In this document: positions 1 to 9,525 of the stretch, in pieces
Layout of the letters: every line of letters starts with the position of its first letter
Numbering within the stretch: position 1 is the stretch's first letter
Assembly (NCBI RefSeq): GCF_019392335.1
Contig: NZ_JAHXRQ010000002.1
Coordinates: 310,001 to 374,000 of the forward strand
DNA: 64,000 bases
Source: Mameliella sp. CS4
GTDB taxonomy: Bacteria; Pseudomonadota; Alphaproteobacteria; Rhodobacterales; Rhodobacteraceae
Direction: 5' to 3'
Notes under the pieces: model-generated
The model's database searches: none
Seen by the model: the letters and a program-made list of their open reading frames with translations, nothing else
Told to the model about the DNA's origin: nothing
Translations under genes and position numbers: made by a program

Positions 1-1468
1 CGGCCAGGGATTGCGACAGCGGGTGGCTGGAGCCCTGTGCCAGGGCCAGAGCGATTTCCAGGTCGCGGCGGGTGAAATCGCCGAGGTTGGTCAGTTCCGG
101 CGTCCCGGAGGTCAGCGTGCCCGTCTTGTCAAAGACGACCGTGTCGACCTGAGCGAGCCGTTCCAGCGCCGTGGAATCCTTGATCAGCAGCCCGCGCTTG
201 AACAAGCGGCCAGAGGCCGCCGTGGTGACGGCAGGCACGGCAAGCCCGAGAGCGCAGGGACAGGTGATGATCAGAACAGCGGCGGCGATGTTCAGGGCCA
301 CGCGCAAATCGCCCGCGTAGATCAGCCAGCCGACGAAGGCGAGGGCAGAAAGGATATGCACGCCGGGGGCATAGAGTTTCGCGGCCCGGTCGGCCAGCGA
401 GGTATAGCGCGAGCGGCCTGACTCGGCGACGGCGACCAGGTCCGCCATGCGGTGCAAAGAGGTGTCACGCCCAACGGCGCTGGCGCGGATCGTCAGCGGG
501 CCGGTCAGGTTGACCTCGCCCGCGCTGACACTGCGGCCCGGTTCCGCGAAGACGGGCAGGGTCTCACCCGTCAGCAGCGACCGGTCCAGTTCAGAAGTGC
601 CGGAGACGATTTCGCCATCCACGGGCATCCGACCACCGGGGCGCACGCTGACAAGATCGCCAACCGCCAGTTCGCCCACCGGGACCTGCGTTTCGCCCTC
701 GTCGGTGACGCGCCAGGCGCGGGGCACCTCCAGCGCGGCCAGTTCCTCGGCCGCAGACCGGGCCACCGACCGCGTGCGGTGATCAAGATAACGGCCGGTC
801 AGCAGGAAAAAGGTCAACGCGATGGCGGCATCGAAATAGGCGTGTTCCCCGGAGAGGCTGGTTTCCCAAAGCGAGGTGCCCACCGCCAGCAGGATTGCCA
901 GCGAGATCGGCACATCCATGTTCAGGCTGCGGGCCGACAGCGCCGTCCAGGCGTTGCGAAAGAAGGGCATGGCGGAAAAACCGACCGCCGGCAGGACAAT
1001 CGCCGCCGAAATCCAGTGGAACAGGTCGCGCGTTGGCCCCTCTGCCCCGGACCAGACCGCGATCGACAGAAGCATGACGTTCATGGCCGCGAAGCCGGCG
1101 ACCGCGAGCCGCATCAGCAGGTCGCGCCCGGCCTTGTCGGTGGCCGTTGCCGAAAGCGCCGTGTTGTCAAGCTCATGCGCCTCATAGCCCGCACCCTGGA
1201 CCACCGGGATCACATCGGCGGCGGTCAGCTCTGGCTCGGCCTCGATGCTGACCCGTTTCAGGGTCAGGTTGACACGGGCCGAACGGACCTCGGGCACCTT
1301 GTCCAGCGCCCGTTCGACGGCAGACATGCAGGCCGCGCAGTGGATCGTCGGCAGGGACAGGACGATATGTGCCTCGCGCGGCGTCTCTTGTTCAGCAAGC
1401 GCCTGTGCCGCCGGGGCGGCGGCGCAGGCCGGGCAGGCCGAAGCGGGTGGGCGCAGGGTGGCGGTCAT
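1..1468 (-). CDS. ccoI: Cation-translocating P-type ATPase CcoI/FixI (3' part missing)
   Basis: Copper-exporting P1B-type ATPase that supplies copper for cbb3 oxidase assembly. The first 489 codons are in the window; the C-terminus lies beyond base 1. Seen: an N-terminal Cys-rich stretch, a heavy-metal-associated domain with the metal site HCAAC, several membrane helices, the TGE actuator motif (LLTGETLP), the CPC transmembrane metal motif (ITCPCALGL, about bases 240-276) and the phosphorylation motif DKTGT (about 120-150). The ATG at 1466-1468 lies 1 nt after the ccoH stop, so the two are in one operon with ccoG. The gene would be followed outside the window by ccoS in the usual order. Assignment is firm because ccoG and ccoH precede it. 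Confidence 0.95.
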   Translation of the reverse strand, partial: MTATLRPPASACPACAAAPAAQALAEQETPREAHIVLSLPTIHCAACMSAVERALDKVPEVRSARVNLTLKRVSIEAEPELTAADVIPVVQGAGYEAHELDNTALSATATDKAGRDLLMRLAVAGFAAMNVMLLSIAVWSGAEGPTRDLFHWISAAIVLPAVGFSAMPFFRNAWTALSARSLNMDVPISLAILLAVGTSLWETSLSGEHAYFDAAIALTFFLLTGRYLDHRTRSVARSAAEELAALEVPRAWRVTDEGETQVPVGELAVGDLVSVRPGGRMPVDGEIVSGTSELDRSLLTGETLPVFAEPGRSVSAGEVNLTGPLTIRASAVGRDTSLHRMADLVAVAESGRSRYTSLADRAAKLYAPGVHILSALAFVGWLIYAGDLRVALNIAAAVLIITCPCALGLAVPAVTTAASGRLFKRGLLIKDSTALERLAQVDTVVFDKTGTLTSGTPELTNLGDFTRRDLEIALALAQGSSHPLSQSLA

Positions 1469-1469
1469 C

Positions 1470-1934
1470 TCAGTTGGTCACCGTCATTTCCAGCCGCTGT
1501 TCGAACGGGGTGCCGTCGAGCGCGGTGGCCGTCAACCAGACGTCCCAGTTTCCGGGGCGCAGGTCTTCGTAGGCGACATAGGCATGGCCGTTGAAGGCGA
1601 ACTCGGGCACGCGGTCCTCGCTGACGTTGGTCGGACGACCGACCGTGGCCGACAGTTTTCCGGCCTGTACCGGACGCCCGTCCTCGTCGGTGATCGAGAG
1701 GATCAGCATGTCTTCTTCCAACCGAGCCTCGACGGTCCAGCCCAGAGCCTCCTGCGCGGCGCGGCGCTTGTCGAAGGTCTGGCTGGCGACGTAGGAGTTT
1801 GCCACCTCGAGCCCGGGGAAGGTGCTGACGGCATTGACCGCCAGGGCGATGTTCACCCCGATGATCACGCCGAAGGCGCCGCCGAAGATGCCCAGCACAT
1901 GCCAGCCCGTCAGCTTGAAGTCTTTCCTGGCCAT
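1470..1934 (-). CDS. ccoH: FixH/CcoH family protein
   Basis: Single-span membrane protein needed for stable assembly of the cbb3-type cytochrome c oxidase. The 154-residue product has a short cytoplasmic N-terminus, one transmembrane helix (about residues 11-34, WHVLGIFGGAFGVIIGVNIA) and a periplasmic immunoglobulin-like FixH domain ending in LEMTVTN. Its start codon overlaps the ccoG stop by one base and its stop is 1 nt before ccoI, the normal tight ccoGHIS order. Family function in copper delivery and oxidase assembly is known from Rhizobium and Rhodobacter; there is nothing unusual in this copy. Confidence 0.93.
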   Translation of the reverse strand: MARKDFKLTGWHVLGIFGGAFGVIIGVNIALAVNAVSTFPGLEVANSYVASQTFDKRRAAQEALGWTVEARLEEDMLILSITDEDGRPVQAGKLSATVGRPTNVSEDRVPEFAFNGHAYVAYEDLRPGNWDVWLTATALDGTPFEQRLEMTVTN

Positions 1935-3361
1935 CAGTTCGCCGCTCCATTGAAGATCGTGTCGCTATAGGCCCGGTCGCCGTTGGTCAGATCCTCGACC
2001 CAGAACCGGAACTCGGTGCGCTCTGCCTCTGCCGGACCGGAATCGGGCGGCGCGATGACATAGACCTTTTGCAGGTAGGTCTCGTTGGCGGGCACGTCCA
2101 CGGTTTCATAGGGGGTGCCTTCCAGTTGCACGCGCAGGAACTCGTTGCCCTTGACGGTGATCCGGAAGGGCCGGTCCTCGCCGTGCTTGTTCAGCAGCCG
2201 GACGTCATAGGTGTTGCGGATCGACCCGTCCGAGAGGGTCACGAAGGTCGGGTTGCGCACCGGGGCCACCGTCATCTCGATCTCGGGGCGGATGAAGAGG
2301 GCAAAGACCAGGCCGATGCCGACCAGCGACCACAGGGCCGTGTACATCATCGTGCGGAGGCGGAAGACGTGCTGCCAGACCGGGCGCGGCGTGTTGCCTT
2401 CACGCTCGCGCGGTTCGTCCGACAGGGCAAGGTAGTCGATCAACCCGCGCGGCTTGCCGATCTTGGCCATCATGTCGTCGCAGGCGTCGATACACAGCGC
2501 ACAGGTGATGCATTCCAGCTGTTGCCCATCGCGGATGTCGATCCCCATCGGGCAGACGTTGACGCAGGCCATGCAGTCGATGCAATCGCCCAGGTTCTCG
2601 GCGCCTTCGGCCTTGCGGTGCTTGCCGCGCGGTTCCCCCCGCCATTCGCGATAGCCCACGGTCAGCGTGTCTTCGTCCATCATGGCGGCCTGGATACGCG
2701 GCCAGGGGCAGGCATAGATGCAGATCTGTTCGCGTGCGAAGCCACCAAAGAAGAAGGTGGTCGCCGTCAGGATCAGCATGGTTGTGTAGGCCGCCGGATG
2801 GGCCTGCCCGGTCACGAGATCGGTCAGCAGCGTCGGCGCATCGGCAAAGTAGAAGATCCAGGCGCCGCCGGTGGCCAGGCCGATCAGGAACCAGACCGCC
2901 CATTTCGTCAGGCGCAGCCGCATCTTGCGAAAGTCCATCTTTTCCTGCCGGTGCAGCCGCAGACGGGCGTTGCGGTCGCCTTCGATCCAGCGTTCCACGA
3001 GGATATAGAGATCGGTCCAGACGGTCTGCGGGCAGGCATAGCCGCACCAGACCCGGCCCAGTGCCGAGGTGAACAGGAACAGCCCCAGCCCGGCCATGAT
3101 CAGCAGGCCCGCGACAAAGTAGAACTCGTGCGGCCAGATCTCGATCCAGAAGAAGAAGAAGCGGCGGTTGGCAAGGTCGATCAGCACGGCCTGGTCGGGC
3201 AATTGCGGGCCGCGGTCCCAACGCAGCCAGGGCGTGATATAGTAGATGCCCAGCGTGATGATCATGATCACCCACTTGAGGTTGCGGAACTTGCCGCTCA
3301 CCCGTCTGGGGAAGATCGGTTCGCGCGCTGCGTAGAGGGACGGGGGGGGGCTGTCGGACAC
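1934..3361 (-). CDS. ccoG: Cytochrome c oxidase accessory protein CcoG/FixG
   Basis: Polyferredoxin-like membrane protein; in Rhodobacter CcoG acts as a cupric reductase that prepares copper for cbb3 oxidase. The 475-residue product has four or five transmembrane helices, Cys residues in the CGYACPQ and YACPW membrane motifs, two 4Fe-4S ferredoxin-type motifs (CIDCMACVNVCP and CITCALCIDAC, about residues 260-305) and a C-terminal periplasmic Ig-like FixG domain. It is the first gene of ccoGHI. An FNR box lies 64-77 nt upstream of its start, at a spacing that fits direct FNR activation and a leader of roughly 30 nt. Confidence 0.95.
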   Translation of the reverse strand: MSDSPPPSLYAAREPIFPRRVSGKFRNLKWVIMIITLGIYYITPWLRWDRGPQLPDQAVLIDLANRRFFFFWIEIWPHEFYFVAGLLIMAGLGLFLFTSALGRVWCGYACPQTVWTDLYILVERWIEGDRNARLRLHRQEKMDFRKMRLRLTKWAVWFLIGLATGGAWIFYFADAPTLLTDLVTGQAHPAAYTTMLILTATTFFFGGFAREQICIYACPWPRIQAAMMDEDTLTVGYREWRGEPRGKHRKAEGAENLGDCIDCMACVNVCPMGIDIRDGQQLECITCALCIDACDDMMAKIGKPRGLIDYLALSDEPREREGNTPRPVWQHVFRLRTMMYTALWSLVGIGLVFALFIRPEIEMTVAPVRNPTFVTLSDGSIRNTYDVRLLNKHGEDRPFRITVKGNEFLRVQLEGTPYETVDVPANETYLQKVYVIAPPDSGPAEAERTEFRFWVEDLTNGDRAYSDTIFNGAAN

Positions 3362-3424
3362 GGGGAATCGCTCCGTTGGACTCGGGTTCGAGAGCGGTTT
3401 ACCCAGTGCAGTGGGACAGGAGCT

Positions 3425-3438
3425 TTGACCTGCATCAA
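3425..3438. promoter_or_regulatory. FNR/FixK box upstream of ccoG
   Basis: TTGACCTGCATCAA matches the FNR consensus TTGAT-N4-ATCAA in all but one conserved base. Placing its centre at -41.5 puts the start of transcription near base 3390, about 30 nt before ccoG. The -10 at that spacing is weak (TAAACC). Expected to be bound by the FnrL encoded at 10484-11233. Confidence 0.85.
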
Positions 3439-3454
3439 TTTTTGAATTTGTGAC

Positions 3455-4330
3455 TCAGCTTTTGCCGGCCTCGCGGCGCAGCCAGGTCAGAAAGGCCTTG
3501 AGCGGGGGACGCGGCACGCCGGGGCGCGTGACGATGTGATACCCCTTTTTCCGCTTGTCCTCGAAGAGCTTGCGCAGGCGCCCGGCACGGACGTCGTTTT
3601 CCACGAAAACCCCTGCAACGATGGCGATACCCTGTCCGGCGCGGGCGGCCTCCAGCATGTGGTTGCCGGGCAGGGCGGTGAAACCGCGCCCGGCGTCGCG
3701 GTCGACACCATGCAGTGCGAACCATTCTGTCGCTTCGTTGGTGCCCAGCTCCTGCAGCCAGTGATAGTCTCTCAGGTCGGCGGGTGACGTGATGTCGCGG
3801 CTGCCGACAAGATCGGGCGCGGCGACCACCACGATGGACGAGCTGATCAGCAGATCGGACTCCAGCCCGGGCCAGTTGCCGTCGCCATAGCGCAACGCCA
3901 TGTCGATGCCGCCCGGTTCCAGTGGTTGCACCAGCGCCGAAGGGTCGATCATCAGGTTGATATCGGGGTGCTTTTCCCGAAACCCGTTCAGCCGGGGCAT
4001 CAGCCATGCGGCGGCAAAGGTCGGCGTGACCGAGATTTGTAGGGGCCGCGAGGCATCGGCGCCGGTCAGCGCCTCGACAGTCTGGGTGATCGACCCGAAG
4101 GCCTCGATCAGGTTGCGGCCTAGGGTCTCTCCTTCGTGGGTCAGGGCCAGCTTGCGCCCGGACCGGTCCAGTAGAGCGACGCCCAGATGGCTTTCCAGCG
4201 CGCGCATCTGCTGGCTGATGGCAGCGTGGCTAACATTCAGTACCCCCCCGGCCGCGTTGACAGATCGCGTTTCCGTGTAGGCCGCGAAGGCGCGCAGGGC
4301 TGCAAGCGGGGGCAGGGAAGACCAGTTCAT
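3455..4330 (-). CDS. LysR-family transcriptional regulator (GcvA-like)
   Basis: A 291-residue LysR-type regulator. The start ATG at 4330 gives the classic beginning LPPLAALRAFAAYTETRSV followed by the winged helix (SHAAISQQMRALESHLGVALL). The substrate-binding domain starts around residue 90 (LQISVTPTFAAAWLMPRL), the pattern of the GcvA/AmpR subgroup. A longer reading to 4555 has no support. A perfect LTTR-type dyad (TGTAA-N7-TTACA) lies immediately upstream, suggesting autoregulation and control of the divergent small gene at 4430. The effector cannot be read from sequence. It sits between ccoG and ccoP, splitting the two cco operons. Confidence 0.88.
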   Translation of the reverse strand: MNWSSLPPLAALRAFAAYTETRSVNAAGGVLNVSHAAISQQMRALESHLGVALLDRSGRKLALTHEGETLGRNLIEAFGSITQTVEALTGADASRPLQISVTPTFAAAWLMPRLNGFREKHPDINLMIDPSALVQPLEPGGIDMALRYGDGNWPGLESDLLISSSIVVVAAPDLVGSRDITSPADLRDYHWLQELGTNEATEWFALHGVDRDAGRGFTALPGNHMLEAARAGQGIAIVAGVFVENDVRAGRLRKLFEDKRKKGYHIVTRPGVPRPPLKAFLTWLRREAGKS

Positions 4331-4331
4331 A

Positions 4332-4348
4332 TGTAAGCCAGGATTACA
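4332..4348. promoter_or_regulatory. LysR-type operator dyad
   Basis: Inverted repeat with arms TGTAA and TTACA separated by 7 nt; it contains a T-N11-A core. It starts 2 nt before the lysR start codon and so covers the ribosome binding region. A typical LTTR recognition site, but position and role are inferred. Confidence 0.45.
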
Positions 4349-4429
4349 CTGTGGATTTATTCCTGAGTCGCATGGAAGCGCCGGAAACGTCAAGTTGAGG
4401 ACAGAACAGGACATGCAAAGGAGACCGAA

Positions 4430-4585
4430 ATGTTCGGAATTTTCGCCAAGAGCTTTCTCACCGCCACCCGCAACGAGCCGCGGGCACCGCATCGCAGCGC
4501 GCAGGATATGCCCAAGCTGGGCTGGCTCGACGAGGACCTGCCGTTCCGCAACCACGCCGGACGCCGGAGCGGGCGCGATGATTGA
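4430..4585 (+). CDS. Small protein of unknown function (51 aa)
   Basis: Short gene divergent from lysR with a good ribosome binding site (AAGGAG about 7 nt before ATG). The product is 51 residues, begins MFGIFAKSFLTATRNEP, has an amphipathic N-terminus and ends in basic and acidic residues (RRSGRDD). No family is recognised. Its position across the LysR dyad suggests it is regulated by that protein. It overlaps the next reading frame (4578-4700). Short length makes the call uncertain, but the strong ribosome site favours a real gene. Confidence 0.5.
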   Translation: MFGIFAKSFLTATRNEPRAPHRSAQDMPKLGWLDEDLPFRNHAGRRSGRDD

Positions 4586-4700
4586 CCCGATCGTCTATCG
4601 ACCCGACCTCTGGCGTATGGTCAACCTGCCGACCGGATGCGCCGCGCCGCGCCCGGATCGCGGAAACCCCGCAGGGACCTTGCCGATGGATCGTCGGTGA
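4578..4700 (+). CDS. Possible small protein overlapping the preceding gene (40 aa)
   Basis: The ATG lies 8 nt inside the end of the 51-residue gene, in another frame, and the 40-residue product begins MIDPIVYRPDLWRMVNLPTG, a protein-like composition unlike the Arg/Ser/Pro-rich antisense frames around it. Either a translationally coupled second small protein or the frameshifted tail of one 90-residue gene. No family recognised and no separate ribosome site seen. Confidence 0.25.
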   Translation: MIDPIVYRPDLWRMVNLPTGCAAPRPDRGNPAGTLPMDRR

Positions 4701-4704
4701 GGGG

Positions 4705-4818
4705 AAAGAGAAGGGCGCTGGTGTCCCAGGAAACGCGCGAACAGGACAGGACACCAGCGCCATGCCCGACCTTTTCAGGCCGGGAAGTCTGCATCGGGAT
4801 GTTGTTCCCGACGACCTT
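4705..4818 (-). ncRNA. Candidate FNR-activated small RNA
   Basis: Inferred from signals only. An FNR box and a TATTAT hexamer at canonical spacing predict transcription leftward from about base 4818; the 13-bp hairpin at 4714-4761 plus a pyrimidine-rich tail would end it near 4705, giving about 115 nt. No convincing coding frame lies inside. The alternative is a long leader reading toward lysR, antisense to the two small frames. Confidence 0.3.
4714..4761. repeat. 13-bp perfect inverted repeat in the lysR-ccoP gap
   Basis: Arms GGCGCTGGTGTCC (4714-4726) and GGACACCAGCGCC (4749-4761) with a 22-nt loop. On the minus strand the stem is followed by a pyrimidine-rich CTTCTCTTTCCCC tail, so it could end a leftward transcript; on the plus strand there is no T-run. 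The gene gap 4701-5009 holds this hairpin, an FNR-type promoter and two terminators, but no convincing protein gene. Confidence 0.6.
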
Positions 4819-4824
4819 GGCCCG

Positions 4825-4865
4825 ATAATAGCAGGCCGTCGCGTGGCAGCCTTGACTTGCATCAA
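4825..4865 (-). promoter_or_regulatory. FNR-type class II promoter facing left
   Basis: FNR box TTGACTTGCATCAA at 4852-4865 and, read leftward, the hexamer TATTAT at 4830-4825. If the hexamer is the -10, the box centre lies at about -41 from a start near 4818, the standard geometry for FNR activation. This is the best -10 of all the FNR boxes in the window, yet no annotated gene begins here. Confidence 0.6.
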
Positions 4866-4893
4866 ACCGCCGGATTTCCGTGCGGTTTTTTTT
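4864..4893 (+). terminator. Rho-independent terminator reading right
   Basis: Stem AAACCGC (4864-4870) / GCGGTTT (4882-4888) followed by eight T residues (4886-4893). It would end plus-strand transcription from the small genes at 4430-4700. It touches the FNR box at 4852-4865. Confidence 0.6.
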
Positions 4894-4952
4894 GATGTTC
4901 AGACGCGGTTTTGCCCCCTTGGGCGTCAGGGCGGAAACCTAGGCCCGTGCAT

Positions 4953-4983
4953 GAAAAATCCCCCCGCCTTTCGGCGAGGGGAT
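4953..4983 (-). terminator. Terminator of the ccoNOQP operon
   Basis: Read leftward, a GC-rich stem (4973-4983 with 4958-4968, loop GAAA-like) is followed by a run of T (complement of 4953-4957). It lies about 27 nt past the ccoP stop. Confidence 0.8.
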
Positions 4984-5009
4984 CGCTTTGTGCCGCCTTG
5001 TGCGGGCTG

Positions 5010-5897
5010 TCACTCTTCCGAGGCTTCGCCCCCGCCCAGGCCGTGAACATAGACCGACACGGCGCGGATCTCTGCCTCGGTCAGGTCGGCGCCGCCCATC
5101 GGGGGCATCACGCCGAACCGCGCGTTGTAGACCGTCTCGTAAAGGGTGTCGTAATCGCCACCGTAGAGCCAGATCCGGTCGGTCAGGTTCGGCGCACCCT
5201 GGAGTCGGTCGCCGGTACCGTCTTCCATGTGGCAGCCCGAGCAGTTGATGTCGTAGACCTCGGCGCCGGCTTCGGCGGCGGCGGGGTCTTTCGGCTCCTG
5301 CCCGGAAAGCTGCATCACGTAGTTGACGACCTGCACGACTTCTTCCTCGACCAGCAGTTCGTCCCGGCCAAAGGCGGGCATCTGCGACCAGCGGGCCATG
5401 TCGTTCACTTCGTTGCGGATGCCGTAGCTGACGGTTTCGTGGATGGCCTCGATGGAGCCGCCCCAGAGCCAGTCGTCGTCGAGCAGGTTGGGATAGCCCT
5501 TGGCCCCCGCCGCGCCAGAGCCGTGGCACTGCGCACACCAGGTGCGGAAGATCGCGCCGCCGGCGTTGTTGGCGTATTGCAGCAACTCCTGGTCATCCGC
5601 GATGGCCGTCAGCTCGACCGAGGCGAGCTTATCGTTGATTGGGCCCAGCTCCGCCTCGTGGTCGGTAATGGCCTTTTCCACGTTGGCGCGGGTCGAGAAG
5701 CCCAGGAGGCCCGGGGTTGCCCCCGAAATGCCCGGCCAAGCGGGGTAGGCGATAGTATAGCCGATGGCCCAGACGATGCAGGCATAGAAGGTCCACAGCC
5801 ACCACTTGGGAAGCGGCTTGTTGTATTCCTGGATGCCGTCCCACTCGTGGCCCGTCGTCTCGTAGTCGAGATCGTCGTTCTTCTTATTGTTGCTCAT
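5010..5897 (-). CDS. ccoP: cbb3 oxidase diheme subunit CcoP
   Basis: Membrane-anchored diheme cytochrome c that passes electrons to CcoO and the CcoN core of the cbb3-type oxidase. The 295-residue product has an N-terminal helix (WWLWTFYACIVWAIGYTIAYP, about 32-52) and two heme-binding motifs, CAQCH (about 121) and CSGCH (about 219), each with a downstream Met ligand candidate (SQMPAFG; GVMPPMG). The N-terminal motif DGIQEYNKPLPKWW is typical of the family. It is the last gene of ccoNOQP and is followed by a clear terminator. Confidence 0.96.
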   Translation of the reverse strand: MSNNKKNDDLDYETTGHEWDGIQEYNKPLPKWWLWTFYACIVWAIGYTIAYPAWPGISGATPGLLGFSTRANVEKAITDHEAELGPINDKLASVELTAIADDQELLQYANNAGGAIFRTWCAQCHGSGAAGAKGYPNLLDDDWLWGGSIEAIHETVSYGIRNEVNDMARWSQMPAFGRDELLVEEEVVQVVNYVMQLSGQEPKDPAAAEAGAEVYDINCSGCHMEDGTGDRLQGAPNLTDRIWLYGGDYDTLYETVYNARFGVMPPMGGADLTEAEIRAVSVYVHGLGGGEASEE

Positions 5898-5910
5898 TTT
5901 CCCGGCCTCC

Positions 5911-6108
5911 TCAGTTTGCGGCGGGTGTGTCGTCGCCCGAAGCGGGCGCGGGGCGGTTCTCGTGACGGAACGGGATGTTGGCCGTGTCCGAGTGGACCTT
6001 TCCCGATCCGGGCCGGAAGGCCCAGATCACGATCCCCACGAAGAAGGCGAACATCGCCAGAAGTGCCCAGCTGTCGGCGAGTTGGCGAAGGAAGGAATAG
6101 GTTTCCAT
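5911..6108 (-). CDS. ccoQ: cbb3 oxidase small subunit CcoQ
   Basis: Small 65-residue single-helix protein (helix about residues 12-31, SWALLAMFAFFVGIVIWAF) placed between ccoO and ccoP. CcoQ stabilises the CcoNOP complex and in Rhodobacter protects it or signals its electron flow. The FRPGSGK stretch after the helix is the usual CcoQ tail. The gene lies 12-13 nt from each neighbour, consistent with one transcript. Confidence 0.93.
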   Translation of the reverse strand: METYSFLRQLADSWALLAMFAFFVGIVIWAFRPGSGKVHSDTANIPFRHENRPAPASGDDTPAAN

Positions 6109-6120
6109 GTCGTTCCCTCC

Positions 6121-6849
6121 TCAGCGGCTTGCGTCGGGCGTGAAGGTCGAGAAATCGACCAGCGTGCCCAGCATCTGGAGATAGGCGATCAGCGCGTCTG
6201 CCTCGGAGACGCCCGGGGCGCCGTCAAAGTTCCGCACGTTCACGTTCTCGCCATAGCGTTCCAGCAGACCGTCGAAGTCGCTGTCCGGATCGGCCTGCGC
6301 CAGGAAGTCGGCCTGTGCAGCTTCGATCATCTCGTCGCTGTAGGGCACGCCCACCAGGCGGTTGGTGCTCATCAGGTCGCCGATATAGGTGCCTTCGATC
6401 AGCTTGGCTTCGAGGAAACCGTACTTGGGCATGACCGATTCCGGCACAACCGACTGCGGGTTGCGCAGGTGGTCGACGTGCCACTCGTCCGAGTAGCGGC
6501 CACCGACGCGCGCCAGGTCGGGCCCGGTGCGTTTCGATCCCCACTGGAACGGGTGGTCGTACTTGCTCTCGGCGGCCAGGCTGTAGTGGCCATAGCGTTC
6601 GACCTCGTCCCGCATCGGGCGGATCATCTGGCTGTGGCAGACGTAGCAGCCCTCGCGCAGATAGACCTCGCGGCCCGCCAGTTCCAGCGGCGTGTAGGGG
6701 CGCATGCCTTCGACATCCTCGATGGTGTTCTCGAGGTAGAAGAGCGGCACGATCTGCACCAGGCCCCCGATCGTCACCACCAGGAAGGCAAAGATGGCCA
6801 GCAGGGTGACGTTCTTTTCAAGGACGGCGTGTTTCTGAAGAATGCTCAT
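6121..6849 (-). CDS. ccoO: cbb3 oxidase monoheme subunit CcoO
   Basis: Membrane-bound monoheme cytochrome c subunit of the cbb3-type oxidase. The 242-residue product has an N-terminal anchor (about residues 14-35), the heme motif CYVCH followed by SQMIRPM, and the conserved [15 protein letters not shown] and [12 protein letters not shown] stretches. Length and motifs match the family. It lies 12 nt after ccoN. Confidence 0.96.
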   Translation of the reverse strand: MSILQKHAVLEKNVTLLAIFAFLVVTIGGLVQIVPLFYLENTIEDVEGMRPYTPLELAGREVYLREGCYVCHSQMIRPMRDEVERYGHYSLAAESKYDHPFQWGSKRTGPDLARVGGRYSDEWHVDHLRNPQSVVPESVMPKYGFLEAKLIEGTYIGDLMSTNRLVGVPYSDEMIEAAQADFLAQADPDSDFDGLLERYGENVNVRNFDGAPGVSEADALIAYLQMLGTLVDFSTFTPDASR

Positions 6850-6861
6850 GTCCGGTCCTCC

Positions 6862-8472
<1,611 letters not shown>

Positions 8473-8564
8473 TTTTCGTCCCTTCGTCTGACCCGCGCGA
8501 TTCGTTGTCCGCAGGGGCGGTTTTAGACTGGGGACGTGTTAGCTATGTTCGCCGAAATGCATCC

Positions 8565-8578
8565 TTGATCTGCATCAA
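8565..8578. promoter_or_regulatory. FNR box for ccoN
   Basis: TTGATCTGCATCAA, a complete match to TTGAT-N4-ATCAA. Centre at -41.5 from a predicted leftward start near 8530 for ccoNOQP. Confidence 0.88.
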
Positions 8579-8596
8579 TGGATGGCCACGTGAACA

Positions 8597-8610
8597 TTGA
8601 CGCGGGTCAA
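8597..8610. promoter_or_regulatory. FNR box for the universal stress gene
   Basis: TTGACGCGGGTCAA, conserved in the outer TTGA/TCAA arms. Centre at -41.5 predicts a rightward start near 8645, 20 nt before the stress gene ATG. Lies 18 nt from the ccoN box, so both promoters may interact. Confidence 0.75.
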
Positions 8611-8664
8611 GGTGCGACGAAAGGCGCGGGGCTAGCCTCGGGCCATGCAGCGACGGAGACGCAA

Positions 8665-9504
8665 ATGTCCTTCAAATCCATACTGACCGTGGTCACCGAC
8701 CACGATCTTCTGACCTCGACCCTTTCGCATGCCGCCATGGTGGCCAAGGCCCATGATGCGCATCTTGGTGCCTTGTGTTTCGGCGTGGATCGCACCCAGA
8801 CCGGCTATTACTATGCCGGGGCCAACGCGATGGTCCTGCAGGAAACCCTGGAGCGGGCCACGGCAGAGGCCGAAGCTCTGGCAACGGCCGCGCGCGGCGA
8901 GCTGGAGAAGGTCGATTCGCTGTGGAGCGTCGATCACGGCGTGGCACAGCTTGCCGACATCGGTCGCCATGTCGCCTCACGGGCCCGGTTCACCGACCTC
9001 GTGGTGCTGCCGCAACCCTATGGCGAGGGTAAGGGCGTGGAACTGGAACCCATCCTGGAAGGCGCGCTGTTCGAGGGACAGGTGCCGGTGATGGTCGTGC
9101 CAGACGATGTCGAACCAGCGGCCAAGCCCAAGCGCATCGTGCTTGGCTGGAACGAAAGCAACGAGGCCCTGCGCGCGGTACGCAGTGCCATGCCCCTGCT
9201 GCAGCAGGCCGAAACGGTGCATGTTGTGGTGATCGACCCGCCGAAACACGGCCCCAACCGGTCGGACCCGGGCGGGATGGTGTCGGAGTACCTTGCCCGC
9301 CACGGCGTCAAGGCCGAGATCGACGTGCTGGCGAAGACGATGCCGCGTGTGTCCGATGTCATGCTGCGGCACGTGTCGGACATCAGTGCCGACATGGTCG
9401 TGATGGGCGCCTACGGCCATTCGCGCTTCCGCGAGGCGATCTTGGGCGGGGCCACCCGCAACATGCTGGAACAGGCGGGCGTGTCGGTCTTCATGGCCCA
9501 CTGA
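8665..9504 (+). CDS. Universal stress protein, two UspA domains
   Basis: A 279-residue cytoplasmic protein with tandem Usp folds: the first begins FKSILTVVTDHDLL, the second at about residue 154 with PKRIVLGWNESNEALRAV and ends with the nucleotide-binding signature MGAYGHSRFREAILGGATRNML. The ATG at 8665 follows GGAGAC at suitable distance; a longer frame from 8578 would run through the FNR box and is rejected. Divergence from ccoN and its own FNR box suggest induction at low oxygen. Role probably in anaerobic or redox stress survival (inference). Confidence 0.9.
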   Translation: MSFKSILTVVTDHDLLTSTLSHAAMVAKAHDAHLGALCFGVDRTQTGYYYAGANAMVLQETLERATAEAEALATAARGELEKVDSLWSVDHGVAQLADIGRHVASRARFTDLVVLPQPYGEGKGVELEPILEGALFEGQVPVMVVPDDVEPAAKPKRIVLGWNESNEALRAVRSAMPLLQQAETVHVVVIDPPKHGPNRSDPGGMVSEYLARHGVKAEIDVLAKTMPRVSDVMLRHVSDISADMVVMGAYGHSRFREAILGGATRNMLEQAGVSVFMAH

Positions 9505-9525
9505 CGCGGTCGCCGTGACAGGAGC

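Noticed and set aside
4458..4865. 135-codon minus-strand frame in the lysR-ccoP gap
   Set aside because: Arg/Pro/Ser-rich, covers the hairpin and starts within the FNR box; no ribosome site.
8578..8664. 29-codon N-terminal extension of the universal stress protein
   Set aside because: It would translate through the FNR box and promoter; the ATG at 8665 has a proper ribosome site and begins the Usp fold.
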